Both the position numbers and the translations under genes were made by a program. Of a DNA stretch of 64,000 bases, positions 17,126 through 25,584 are shown piece by piece. Within the stretch, counting starts at the first letter, position 1. Each line of letters begins with the position of its first letter. This stretch comes from JBBROS01 sp965217935 (GTDB taxonomy: Bacteria; Pseudomonadota; Alphaproteobacteria; Acetobacterales; Acetobacteraceae). Under the pieces are notes generated by a model. That model was not told where the DNA came from and ran no database searches. It saw nothing but the letters and a program-made list of their open reading frames with translations. The stretch is from contig OZ244581.1 of assembly GCA_965217935.1 (NCBI GenBank), positions 310,001-374,000 on the forward strand. The letters run 5' to 3'.

Positions 17126-18643
17126 TCAGGATGGGCGGGCCACAGCCTGCTCGGCGGTTTCCAGCATCGCCCAGGTGGCGCCGCTGGTCTGGTAGGCGTG
17201 CTCGAACACCGGCGCTAAGGCGGCATAGGTGTCGGACCAGGCCGGGTTCGGCTGGATTTCGGCGCCCCACCGCACCAGCCGCCCGGCAGCGGCAGCGAGG
17301 TCGGAATAGAGGCCGATGCCAGTTCCAGCCAGCGTGGCGCAGCCGAGCAAGCCGCATTCCTCGGTTTCGGTGGCAAGGATTGGACAACCGTAGATGCTGG
17401 CCTTGATCTCCAGCCAAAGCCGCGTCCGCGCGCCGCCGCCGGCCGCGACCATGCGGTCAAGGCGGTTGCCCGCAGCCTCCATGATGCGCAGGTTGCGGGC
17501 GGCGGCGAAGGCCACTCCCTCCATCACAGCGCGGTGCAGGTGTCCGGCGCCGTGCCCGCTCGTCAGCCCGATGAACTGCGCCCGGGCGTTGGTGCGCGGC
17601 CCCAGCCGCTCGCCATTGAGGTAAGGCAGGAACAGCAGCATGCTCGCCCCGGCCGGTGCGGACCCGGCGAGGGCGACCATGCGGTCGTAATCGTAGCTCT
17701 TCTCGTGAAAGGCGCGGCGGGCCCAGCGCATGGCGTCGCCGCCGGCGTCGAGAATGGTAAAGGCCGACCAGTTGGGCAGCGCGCCGCGCACGTTGCTGAT
17801 GATCGGGTCAGCCACGGGCGCTGCGGTGCACAGGGTCAGCAAGGTGGAGGTGCCAGTCACGTCCGATGCAAGGCCTGGCTTGGTCACGCCGGAGCCGAGC
17901 AGGGCAGCCGGATAGTCGCTGATGCCGACCACGACCGGGATGCCGGGTTCGAGCCCGGTCTCGGCGGCGGCGGCGGCGCTGACCGGGGCCAAAACGTCGA
18001 ACGGCTCACGGATCGGCGGCAGCAGCGCCGGGTCGATCCCCAGGCAGCGGCAGAGCGCCTCGCTCCACTGGCCGGTATTGACATCGTAGAGGTAAGTGCA
18101 GGAGGCCTCTGGCGCGTCGGTCGCCACGGCGCCGGTCAGGCGGAAATTGATCCAGTCCTTGGGGCTGAGCACCACCTGGGTGCGGGCGTAAGCCTCGGGC
18201 TGATTCGCCTGCAGCCATTGCAGCTTGAACCCCCACCAGGCCACCGAAGGCGGGTTGCCGGCGATGGGCAGCAACTCCTGCCACGGCTGCCCGGCCATGA
18301 AGCGGTCCAGCTCGGCGCGATTGCGCTTGTCATTCCACAGCGGCACGGCGTCGAGCGCCGGTTGCCCGTCGGCATCGACCAGCACGGTGGCGTGCATCTG
18401 GCCGCAGGCGCCGATGCCCGCCACGCGGGATGCGCCGTCAGGCGCCGCCGCCAATACGCGGCGAATGACGGTCACGGCGCCGGCCCACCAATCGGCGGGG
18501 CGTTGCTCGGACCAGCCGAACCGCGGCACGATCTGCTCGTGCTCCTCGGCCGCGAACGCCACGGTGTCGCCGCGTGCGGTCAGCAGCGCTGCGCGCACGC
18601 TGCCGGTGCCGACGTCGATCGCGAGCAGCAGGTCCCGCGGCAT
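17126..18643 (-). CDS. FGGY-family carbohydrate kinase (xylulokinase-like)
   Basis: This 505-aa cytoplasmic kinase has the FGGY fold: the N-terminal phosphate motif LLLAIDVGTGSVRAALL, the conserved WWAGAVTVIRRVL, SPKDWINFRLTG, and the C-terminal signature region RNLRIMEAAGNRLDRMVAAG followed by KASIYGCPILATE. The length equals typical xylulokinases and related ketose or polyol kinases. It starts 8 bp after the permease gene, in the operon with the sugar ABC transporter, so it probably phosphorylates the imported sugar. The exact sugar is not predictable. ATG 18643 is used because the longer frame only shadows the permease. Confidence 0.88.
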   Translation of the reverse strand: MPRDLLLAIDVGTGSVRAALLTARGDTVAFAAEEHEQIVPRFGWSEQRPADWWAGAVTVIRRVLAAAPDGASRVAGIGACGQMHATVLVDADGQPALDAVPLWNDKRNRAELDRFMAGQPWQELLPIAGNPPSVAWWGFKLQWLQANQPEAYARTQVVLSPKDWINFRLTGAVATDAPEASCTYLYDVNTGQWSEALCRCLGIDPALLPPIREPFDVLAPVSAAAAAETGLEPGIPVVVGISDYPAALLGSGVTKPGLASDVTGTSTLLTLCTAAPVADPIISNVRGALPNWSAFTILDAGGDAMRWARRAFHEKSYDYDRMVALAGSAPAGASMLLFLPYLNGERLGPRTNARAQFIGLTSGHGAGHLHRAVMEGVAFAAARNLRIMEAAGNRLDRMVAAGGGARTRLWLEIKASIYGCPILATETEECGLLGCATLAGTGIGLYSDLAAAAGRLVRWGAEIQPNPAWSDTYAALAPVFEHAYQTSGATWAMLETAEQAVARPS

Positions 18644-18651
18644 CTGGATGG

Positions 18652-19641
18652 TCAGGCCTTCCGCGGCCACAACGAGGATTGCAGCAGCACGGCGACCAGG
18701 ATGATGACGCCCTTCACCACTTCCTGATGGTAGCCCGGCACGTTCAGCAGGTTCATGATGTTGCCGATCACGCCCAGCGTCAGCACGCCGATCAGCGTGT
18801 TCAGGGCCGTGCCGCGCCCGCCCATCAGGCTCGCGCCGCCGATCACCACGGCCGCGATCACGTCCAGTTCGAGCCCGATGCCCACCACCGGCGAGCCAAC
18901 GCCGGAGCGCGAGGTGATGACGATCCCGCCCAGCGCCGCCAGGATGCCGGAGACGACGTAAACCGAGAAGATGCGCGGCTTGACCCGCACGCCGGACAGC
19001 CGCACCGCCTCGCCGTTCGAGCCGATGGCGACGATCAGCCGCCCGTATGCCGTGAGCCGCAGCACGAAGACCATGACCGCGACCACCAGAATCATCAGCA
19101 CGACCGGCAACGGCACGCCGAGCAGGTCGCCGCGGCTGAATCCGCCGGACAACCAGGCGCCGTTGTCGCCGAGGAAGATCGGCCGGCCTTTGGAGACGAT
19201 CAGCGCCGTGCCGCGGGCGATGGTCATGACCGCGAGCGTCACCACGAAGGACGGCATCCCACGCACCGCAACGAAATAGCCGGCCACGGCCCCCAACGCA
19301 CCGCCGGCCAGCAGGCTGAGCGGAATGGCCAGCCAGAGCGACATCGAGGTCAGCAGCGAGGCGCACAGGATGCTGCCGAGGGCGGCGACCGAGCCCACGG
19401 ACAGGTCGATCCCTCCGGTCAGGATCACCAGCAGCATGCCCATGCTGATGATGCCGGTGCTCGCCACCTGCCGCAATACGTTCTCGATGTTGCGCTGGCC
19501 GAAGAAGCTATCGGAGATGAGGCTCGCGATCAGCACCAGCACGACGAAGATGGCGACGGTGCTGTAGGTGGCGGCGAACGTCTTGACGTCGAACCGTCGG
19601 GGCTGGACCGCGCCCGTGGCAGCCGTTTGAACCGTGCTCAT
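18652..19641 (-). CDS. Ribose/xylose-type ABC transporter permease (1)
   Basis: This is a polytopic inner-membrane permease of the RbsC/BPD_transp_2 type. The family core MGMLLVILTGGIDLSVGSV is near residues 65-85, followed by GGALGAVAGYFVAVRG and the late AVVIGGASLMGGRGTALNT. I start at ATG 19641 (MSTVQTA), one base after the ATPase stop, with GGAAAGGG upstream. About 329 aa, no defects. It is part of the binding protein-ATPase-permease-kinase-SDR operon read on the minus strand from 22178. Confidence 0.91.
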   Translation of the reverse strand: MSTVQTAATGAVQPRRFDVKTFAATYSTVAIFVVLVLIASLISDSFFGQRNIENVLRQVASTGIISMGMLLVILTGGIDLSVGSVAALGSILCASLLTSMSLWLAIPLSLLAGGALGAVAGYFVAVRGMPSFVVTLAVMTIARGTALIVSKGRPIFLGDNGAWLSGGFSRGDLLGVPLPVVLMILVVAVMVFVLRLTAYGRLIVAIGSNGEAVRLSGVRVKPRIFSVYVVSGILAALGGIVITSRSGVGSPVVGIGLELDVIAAVVIGGASLMGGRGTALNTLIGVLTLGVIGNIMNLLNVPGYHQEVVKGVIILVAVLLQSSLWPRKA

Positions 19642-19642
19642 G

Positions 19643-21178
19643 TCACGCCCTTTCCAGTGCCGTGCCGCTCGCCCGGTTGCCGACGTGCGCGGCACTGCGC
19701 AACGCGAGCTGCATGATGCGTGCTTCAGAGAACTCCTCGCGCGCCAACTCGCCGCTGATCCGCCCGCCGCTCATCACCAGGATGCGGTCGGACGCCCCGA
19801 TCACTTCCAGCATGTCGGACGAGATGACGATCACGCCCAAGCCGTTGGCGGCCAGGTTCTCGATGAGCTGATAGATCTCGGAGCGCGCGCCCACGTCCAC
19901 GCCGCGGGTCGGCTCGTCGAGGATCACCACCTTGCACCCGGCGTCGAGCCACTTGGCCAGCACGACCTTCTGCTGATTGCCGCCCGAGAGGCTGCTGACC
20001 GGCAGGTCGAGGTTGCGGGCGCGGATGGTGGTGCGCTTGGCCACGTTGTCCACCGACGCGCGCTCGGCCCGGCGGCGCACCACGCCCAGCCAGTTGGTGA
20101 AGCGCTGCAGGGAGGTGAGCGTCACGTTCTGGCGGATCGGCATGGCGAGCACCAGGCCCTGGCCCTTGCGGTCCTCCGGCACCAGGCCGATGCCGGAGGC
20201 GACGCCTTGCCGGGGCGAGCGGATGCTGACGCGGCTCCCATCCATGCTGATCGTGCCGGTCTCGGCCCGGTCGGCGCCGAAGATGGCGCGGGCCACCTCG
20301 GTGCGCCCGCTGCCGACGAGGCCGGCGATGCCCAGCACCTCGCCCTGATGGAGCGAGAACGAGACCTGCTTCACGAGACCCGATGCGGACAGGCCCTCGA
20401 CCCGCAGCAGCTCGCCGCCGCGGATGCGTTCGACCTTGGGAAAGAGCTGCGTCGCCTCACGCCCGACCATGAGCGAGATCAGGCGCGCCTCGTCCATGCC
20501 GGCCGCGGGATAGGTGCCGACGGTTCGGCCGTCCTTCAGCACGGTGATCTGGTTGGCGATACGGAAGATCTCATCAAGCCGGTGCGAGATGTAAACGACG
20601 CTCACCCCGCGCCGGGACAACTCCTGCACCACCGCAAGCAGCCGCTCGACCTCCGGCGGCGCGAGGACCGCGGTCGGCTCGTCGAGGATCAGGATGCGCA
20701 CCTGGCGCGACATTGCCTTGGCAATCTCGACCGCCTGCTGGAACGCCAGCGGCAGGGTCGCGACGATGGCGCCCGGATCGATGGCGAAGCCGAGATCATC
20801 GAGCAGCTTGGCTGCCCGGGCCCGCAAGGCGCGGGCGTTGACGAAGCCTGGCAGCTCGCCAAGGAAGATGTTCTCGGCCACCGTCAGCTCGGGCGCGAGG
20901 GCGAGCTCCTGGTAGATGATGCCGATGCCGAGCGCGCGGGAGGCGTGCGGCGACGGGATCACGGCCGGATCGCCGCCGACGTGGATTTCTCCCGTGGTCG
21001 CCTGGTGCGCGCCGGCCAGAATCTTCATCAAGGTGGATTTTCCGGCGCCGTTCTCGCCCACCAGCGCGTGAACCTCCCCGGCCTTGACCGAGAAGGACAC
21101 GGCATCGAGGGCCCGGATGCCGCCGAAGACCTTTGAGATGCCGGTCATCTCGAAGCCGGCGGCAACCGGATTGGGCAT
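19643..21178 (-). CDS. Ribose/xylose-type ABC transporter ATPase, tandem domains (1)
   Basis: This 511-aa RbsA-type protein has two nucleotide-binding domains. Domain 1 has Walker A GENGAGKST and ILILDEPTAVL. Domain 2 keeps SGGNQQKVVLAKWL and VVILDEPTRGVDVGAR, but its Walker A is the degenerate GLVGSGRTE usual for the family. The start ATG 21178 lies 4 bp after the binding-protein stop. The frame continues 5' into the neighbouring gene, which I treat as spurious. It energises sugar uptake together with the downstream permease. Confidence 0.92.
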   Translation of the reverse strand: MPNPVAAGFEMTGISKVFGGIRALDAVSFSVKAGEVHALVGENGAGKSTLMKILAGAHQATTGEIHVGGDPAVIPSPHASRALGIGIIYQELALAPELTVAENIFLGELPGFVNARALRARAAKLLDDLGFAIDPGAIVATLPLAFQQAVEIAKAMSRQVRILILDEPTAVLAPPEVERLLAVVQELSRRGVSVVYISHRLDEIFRIANQITVLKDGRTVGTYPAAGMDEARLISLMVGREATQLFPKVERIRGGELLRVEGLSASGLVKQVSFSLHQGEVLGIAGLVGSGRTEVARAIFGADRAETGTISMDGSRVSIRSPRQGVASGIGLVPEDRKGQGLVLAMPIRQNVTLTSLQRFTNWLGVVRRRAERASVDNVAKRTTIRARNLDLPVSSLSGGNQQKVVLAKWLDAGCKVVILDEPTRGVDVGARSEIYQLIENLAANGLGVIVISSDMLEVIGASDRILVMSGGRISGELAREEFSEARIMQLALRSAAHVGNRASGTALERA

Positions 21179-21182
21179 GGTT

Positions 21183-22178
21183 CTAGAACACCGCGTCGGG
21201 CTTGTAGTATTGCGCGGCATTGGCCTTGGTGATCGCCACAGGCGGCGTGTAGGTGACCTTCGGGTAACCTGCCGGGACTTGGCCGCGCGCCGCCTTGATG
21301 GCGAGGTCCGCACCCATCTTGCCGATCAACGCCGGGTCGTTCAGGCCGGTCGCGCCGTATTTGCCTTCCGAGATCAGCTTGACCGCTTCTTTCTGGCCAT
21401 CGGCGGCGGCGAACACCAAGATGTTGTTGCCCGCCTTGCCCGCATCCTGGATGGCGCGGAGCGCACCAAGCGCCATGCTGTCGTTCTCGGCCAGCACGGC
21501 GTTGATATCCGGGTGCGCGGTCAGCAGATCCTCCATCGCCTTCACGCCGCCATTCTGCGTCCACAAGCCCCAGCCCTGGCCCACCACGGTGAACCCAGCT
21601 CGGCCATTCTGCCGCAACTGCGCTTCCAGGATGCCGGACATCACGCCATCGCGCCGGGCCTCGCCGACCAGGTTGCCTTGGTCGCCGCTCAGCAGGGCGA
21701 TCTTGAGGTCCTTGTTGCCGACTTGGCTCACCACGTATTCGCCGACCAGCTTGCCGTTCTCGGCGTTGTTCGACTGGATGGTGGTAAGCACCGGGGCGGA
21801 TTCGTCGATCGAGCTGTCGATGATGATGACCGGGACCTTGGCCGCAGCGGCCTCCTTGGTGACGCCGACAAGGCCCTTGGCGTCGCGCGGGTCCATGACG
21901 AGCACGTCGATGTTTTGCGACAGCAGGTCTTCCACATCCGAGATCTGCTTGACCATGTCGTTGTTGGCATCGACGGCGATGGTAGTGGCGCCCTCGGCCT
22001 TGGCTTCCTTCTCGACCGCTTGCTGCAGCGCTCCGTAGTAGGGCGCGCTCAACGTGCGCATCGAGATGCCGATCTTGACCGGCTTGTCCGCGGCGACGGC
22101 GGCGGGCCCGCTTGCCAGCATGAAGGTGGCGGAAAATGCGGCGGCAAACATGGTGTTGGCGAGCCATAAGGCTTTCAT
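21183..22178 (-). CDS. Sugar-binding protein of ribose-type ABC transporter (1)
   Basis: This 331-aa periplasmic protein has a Sec signal peptide (MKALWLANTMFAAAFSATFM, cleavage after AVAA) followed by the peripla_BP_4 fold: KIGISMRTLSAPYYGALQQ, VDVLVMDPRDA-type NIDVLVMDPRDAKGL, PVIIIDSSID, and VLAENDSMALGALRAIQ. GGGGAGAGACGACG precedes the ATG at 22178. It is the first gene of the minus-strand sugar operon and faces the plus-strand catabolic genes across a shared 197-bp control region. The ligand is a pentose, hexose or polyol; not resolvable further. Confidence 0.92.
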   Translation of the reverse strand: MKALWLANTMFAAAFSATFMLASGPAAVAADKPVKIGISMRTLSAPYYGALQQAVEKEAKAEGATTIAVDANNDMVKQISDVEDLLSQNIDVLVMDPRDAKGLVGVTKEAAAAKVPVIIIDSSIDESAPVLTTIQSNNAENGKLVGEYVVSQVGNKDLKIALLSGDQGNLVGEARRDGVMSGILEAQLRQNGRAGFTVVGQGWGLWTQNGGVKAMEDLLTAHPDINAVLAENDSMALGALRAIQDAGKAGNNILVFAAADGQKEAVKLISEGKYGATGLNDPALIGKMGADLAIKAARGQVPAGYPKVTYTPPVAITKANAAQYYKPDAVF

Positions 22179-22203
22179 CGTCGTCTCTCCCCTGTCGCAG
22201 CCC

Positions 22204-22209
22204 ATTATA
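22204..22209 (-). promoter_or_regulatory. Perfect -10 hexamer ahead of the sugar ABC operon
   Basis: On the minus strand the hexamer TATAAT lies 25 bp before the binding-protein start, in an AT-rich patch unusual for this GC-rich window. No convincing -35 lies at 16-18 bp, although TTGCTA occurs about 20 bp further upstream. An activator- or repressor-controlled promoter is plausible. Confidence 0.45.
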
Positions 22210-22272
22210 GGCGGCGTTCCGTTTATGCGTAGCAATACAACACTGAGATGGCTGAACCGCAAGCGCATTATC

Positions 22273-22286
22273 ACAAGATACATTGT
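22273..22286. promoter_or_regulatory. Possible operator, ACAA-N6-TTGT
   Basis: The short dyad ACAAGATACATTGT sits in the middle of the AT-rich divergent region between the ABC operon (start 22178) and the catabolic operon (start 22376). An RpiR-type regulator is encoded at the end of the plus-strand operon and would be the natural partner. Support is weak: the arms are only four bases. Confidence 0.25.
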
Positions 22287-22375
22287 AAGATCGGCCAAAT
22301 TAGTTGCTAAGGGCCGGAGCTCCGTAATAGCACTACCGGAACGCGCCGATCCAAAGATCGCTCGGAGGCTCGCCT

Positions 22376-22981
22376 ATGACATCACTCCTCCCCGCCCTGG
22401 TCACCATCTCCCCCTCGACGGGCGCGATGGCGGGACGGACCCGACGCTATGAGAAGCGCTACAGCGAGCTTGCCGGCCTGTTCGCCGACGAAACCGCCTT
22501 CGCCGCCCTCGCCCGCGCGCGCGGCGACGAGGTGGCCTACCAGGTCGATGAGTTCCGCCCGTCCGAGCGCTCCGGCGACTTGATCTTCGGCACCAGCACG
22601 CTCCAGCCGGGCCGGGTGGGGCGCGAGTTCCTGTTCACGCGCGGCCACATCCACCGGCAAAGCGACCGGCCGGAAATCTACGCCTGCCAGTCCGGCAAGG
22701 GCGTGATGCTGATGGAACTTGAGGACGGAACGATCCAGGCAGAGGAGCTGACGCCCGGCAAGCTCGTCTATGTCGCGCCGCATTGGATTCACCGCAGCGT
22801 CAATGTCGGCGACGAGCCGTTCGTGACCTTGTTCTGCTACCCGGCCGATGCCGGGCAGGACTACGACATTATCGCCCGCGCCGGCGGAATGCGGGTGCTG
22901 GTCGTCGATGACGGCGCCGGCGGCTGGGCCCAGGCTGACAACCCGCGCTACCGCGCGCGGGCGAGGCAAGGAGCGGCCTGA
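22376..22981 (+). CDS. Cupin-type sugar-phosphate isomerase (archaeal-type GPI family)
   Basis: This 201-aa cupin belongs to the family of archaeal-type phosphoglucose isomerases (GPI, PF06560). It shows GTSTLQPGRVGREF, the metal-binding GHIHRQSDRPEIY (H91, H93, E100), YVAPHWIHRSVNVG (H139) and CYPADAGQDY. Members interconvert aldose and ketose phosphates with a bound metal. GGAGG is present 8 bases before the ATG. It is the first gene of the plus-strand operon, 1 bp from the aldolase gene. In a bacterium that must already have a normal GPI for central metabolism, its presence here suggests it works on the phosphorylated product of the FGGY kinase or a related sugar. That is inference. Confidence 0.8.
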   Translation: MTSLLPALVTISPSTGAMAGRTRRYEKRYSELAGLFADETAFAALARARGDEVAYQVDEFRPSERSGDLIFGTSTLQPGRVGREFLFTRGHIHRQSDRPEIYACQSGKGVMLMELEDGTIQAEELTPGKLVYVAPHWIHRSVNVGDEPFVTLFCYPADAGQDYDIIARAGGMRVLVVDDGAGGWAQADNPRYRARARQGAA

Positions 22982-22982
22982 T

Positions 22983-23642
22983 ATGGGCGGCAATCCCGGC
23001 ATCCTGCGCCAAGCCTGCGCGTTCAGCGTCATTCCCGTGGTCGAGATCGACGACGTGGCCGATGCGGGCGCCCTGGCCGATACGTTGCTGCGGGCCGGAC
23101 TGGGCGTGGTCGAGATCACCTTCCGCACCGAGGCCGCGGCCGACGTCATCGCCCACATCGCCGACCATCATACGGATTTGCTGGTCGGTGCGGGCACGGT
23201 GGTCAGCGCGGAAAACCTGCGTCTCGCCGTCCAGGCGAGGGCGCGCTTCGCCTTGGCTCCTGGCCTGAGCCCGGGCATGCTGGCCGCCGCCGCGGAGGCG
23301 GGCCTGCCCTACGTGCCGGGCGTCATGACGCCGTCCGACATCCAGGCCGGCATCGAGCACGGCCTCGACATGTTCAAGTTCTTCCCGGCGCAGCCGGCGG
23401 GCGGCCTGCCGGTCCTGCGCGCCATTGCCGCCCCGTTCGCCCTGCACGCGCTGCGGTTCGTCCCCACCGGCGGAGTGTCGCCGGCCAACCTTGCGGAGTG
23501 GCTTCGCGAGCCAGCAGTGGCGGCCGTCGGCGGCACCTGGATTGCCAACCGGGCGATGATCCGTGGCGCCGACTGGGCCGGCATCGGCCGCAACGCGGCG
23601 GAGGCGGTGCGCACGGTCCGCCTCGCGCGAGAGGCGGGCTGA
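22983..23642 (+). CDS. eda: KDPG/KHG-type aldolase
   Basis: This 219-aa class I aldolase of the KDPG/KHG family cleaves 2-keto-3-deoxy sugar acids (phosphorylated or not) to pyruvate and an aldehyde. The catalytic base Glu is E44 in GVVEITFRT, LLVGAGTVVS forms the phosphate/substrate loop, the Schiff-base Lys is K132 in MFKFFPAQ, and FVPTGGVSPANLAEW closes the site. The start is ATG 22983, 1 bp after the previous stop. Its substrate may be a keto-deoxy acid other than KDPG, given the unusual neighbours. Confidence 0.88.
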   Translation: MGGNPGILRQACAFSVIPVVEIDDVADAGALADTLLRAGLGVVEITFRTEAAADVIAHIADHHTDLLVGAGTVVSAENLRLAVQARARFALAPGLSPGMLAAAAEAGLPYVPGVMTPSDIQAGIEHGLDMFKFFPAQPAGGLPVLRAIAAPFALHALRFVPTGGVSPANLAEWLREPAVAAVGGTWIANRAMIRGADWAGIGRNAAEAVRTVRLAREAG

Positions 23643-23643
23643 G

Positions 23644-24615
23644 ATGTTCCCGTTCCCGGCCTGCGCCAAGCCGACGCTGCATTTCATCGGCGTCAGCACG
23701 GGGCAGTCGTCGATCATGCCGGTATTCCCGCGCTGGGCCGAGGCGCTGGGCTTGGGGGATTGCGCGATCAACGGCATTGACCTCCCGCTGCATGCCCCGG
23801 CCGAACAGTATCGCGCCGTGGTCGCCGCCATCCGCGACGATCCGCTCTCGCGCGGCGCGCTGGTCACGACGCACAAGATCGACCTCATGCACGCCGCCAT
23901 CGCGCTGTTCGACGAATTGGACCCGCACGCCATGCTGCTGCAAGAGGTGAGCTGCTTGTCCAAACGGGACGGGCGGCTGGTCGGGCACGCAAAGGACCCG
24001 GTCTCGGCCCGGCTCGCGCTCGACGCCATCGTGCCGGAGGGGCATTGGCAGCGCACGGGAGGCCACGCGCTGGCGCTGGGCGCGGGCGGGGCGACGACGG
24101 CGATCACCTGGACCCTGATGCGAGCGGAGCGCGACCTGGACCGGCCGGGGCGGGTCATCGTGTCGGATATCGACGAGGCCCGCCTCGATGGGCTGCGCCG
24201 GTTTCACCAAAGCCTCGGCAGCGGCATAACTGTGGAATACCTGCTGGCGCAGGGTGCGGCGGCTAACGACGCGGTTTTGCGCGACTTGCCGGAAGGGTCG
24301 CTGGTCATCAACGCGACGGGTTTGGGCAAGGACCGGCCGGGTTCGCCGCTCGGCCCCGATGCGCGCTTTCCCCGAAACGGGCTGGTATGGGAGCTGAATT
24401 ACCGCGGCAACCTGCTGTTCCTCGACGCCGCGGAAGACCAACGGCGGCAACGCGGCCTGCATACGGCCGATGGCTGGGAATACTTCCTGCACGGCTGGAC
24501 CCGGGTGATCGCCGAGGCGTTCGCGATCGACATCCCCACGCACGGGCCGGAGTTCGAACGGCTGTCCCAGCTCGCCGGCGGGCCGCCCCGCAGCGTCCGA
24601 GGCGATGCCGCATGA
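23644..24615 (+). CDS. Shikimate dehydrogenase-like oxidoreductase
   Basis: This 323-aa protein has the shikimate/quinate dehydrogenase layout. The N-terminal substrate half carries GALVTTHKIDL, with K78 in the position of the catalytic Lys. The NAD(P) half carries ALGAGGATTAI and VSDIDEAR, and VINATGLGKDRPGSPL closes the site. The sequence is unusually long and diverged from biosynthetic AroE, and the gene lies in a sugar operon. I therefore read it as a paralogue oxidising or reducing a pathway intermediate. Spacing to neighbours is 1 bp upstream and a 4-bp ATGA overlap downstream. Confidence 0.78.
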   Translation: MFPFPACAKPTLHFIGVSTGQSSIMPVFPRWAEALGLGDCAINGIDLPLHAPAEQYRAVVAAIRDDPLSRGALVTTHKIDLMHAAIALFDELDPHAMLLQEVSCLSKRDGRLVGHAKDPVSARLALDAIVPEGHWQRTGGHALALGAGGATTAITWTLMRAERDLDRPGRVIVSDIDEARLDGLRRFHQSLGSGITVEYLLAQGAAANDAVLRDLPEGSLVINATGLGKDRPGSPLGPDARFPRNGLVWELNYRGNLLFLDAAEDQRRQRGLHTADGWEYFLHGWTRVIAEAFAIDIPTHGPEFERLSQLAGGPPRSVRGDAA

Positions 24616-25547
24616 GCCGCATCCTGGTCACGCCGCGCTCGCTGACCCGCGCGCCCGATCCGGCCCTTAAAACATTGGAGCAGGACGGGCACGAACTGGT
24701 GTTCAGCCAGGCGGGCGAGATGCCGGACGAGGCAGCCCTGCTGGCGTTGGCGCCCGGGTGCGTCGGATGGCCGGCGGGCGTGGAGCCGATCAGCCCGCGC
24801 GTGCTGGAGGCCGCGAGCGGGTTGCGCGCCATCAGCCGCAACGGCGCCGGGGCCGACAACATTCCGCTCGACGTGGCCGACAGGCTGGGCATCAAGGTCA
24901 TGCGAGCCGGCGGGGCCAACGCGCGTGGCGTGGCCGAGTTGGCGTTCGGACTGGCCTTGGCGGCGTTGCGCCACGTGCCGGAGCAGTGCGCCGCCTTGAA
25001 GGCCGGGGCGTGGCGGCGCCGGATGGGGCTGGAACTCGAAGGGCGTGTATTCGGACTGGTCGGCTGTGGCGCGATCGGGCGGCTGGCGGCCCGGTTCGCG
25101 CTCGCGTTCGACGCCCAGGTGCGAGCCTATGATCCCTACCCCGACGGTGGCTTCCGGCCGGATGGCGATTTCGAATGGGCGAGCCTGGACACCGTGCTGG
25201 AGCAGGCGGAGGTTCTGTCGCTGCATTGCCCGATGCCGGCAGACGGGCGGGCGGTGCTGGATTCGGCGGCGATCGCCCGGCTGGCCCCTGGTTGCCACGT
25301 GGTCAACACGGCCCGTGCCGGGCTCGTGGATGAGGCGGCGATGCTCGCGGCACTCGAGCGGGAGCAGGTGCGCGTCTATGCGGCCGACGTGTTCGCCGTC
25401 GAGCCGCCGCCGCTTTCGGGTCTGCTGCGGCATGACCGGGTGATCGCGACGCCGCATATTGGCGGGTTCACCGCGGAGAGCGTCCGGCGTGCTACAGTCG
25501 TGGCCGTGGACAACCTTCGCCAAGCCCTTGCCCCCGACCGCGCCTGA
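24612..25547 (+). CDS. D-2-hydroxyacid dehydrogenase
   Basis: This 311-aa NAD-dependent dehydrogenase is of the phosphoglycerate/glyoxylate reductase type. Substrate-binding features include RNGAGADNIPLDVA, the Rossmann motif VFGLVGCGAIG, the catalytic Arg in NTARAGLVDEAAM, the Glu in AADVFAVEP and the His in ATPHIGGFTAES. Length and motifs are complete. It overlaps the previous gene by 4 bp. A role in oxidising or reducing a 2-keto or 2-hydroxy acid formed in this operon is likely; the substrate is unknown. Confidence 0.87.
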   Translation: MSRILVTPRSLTRAPDPALKTLEQDGHELVFSQAGEMPDEAALLALAPGCVGWPAGVEPISPRVLEAASGLRAISRNGAGADNIPLDVADRLGIKVMRAGGANARGVAELAFGLALAALRHVPEQCAALKAGAWRRRMGLELEGRVFGLVGCGAIGRLAARFALAFDAQVRAYDPYPDGGFRPDGDFEWASLDTVLEQAEVLSLHCPMPADGRAVLDSAAIARLAPGCHVVNTARAGLVDEAAMLAALEREQVRVYAADVFAVEPPPLSGLLRHDRVIATPHIGGFTAESVRRATVVAVDNLRQALAPDRA

Positions 25548-25584
25548 CCGGACCGATTTCGCGGTTGCCGAACGGCAGCGCAAC

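Noticed and set aside
22204..22240. Full sigma-70 promoter with TTGTAT as -35
   Set aside because: The spacer to TATAAT would be 25 bp, too long; only the -10 is reported.
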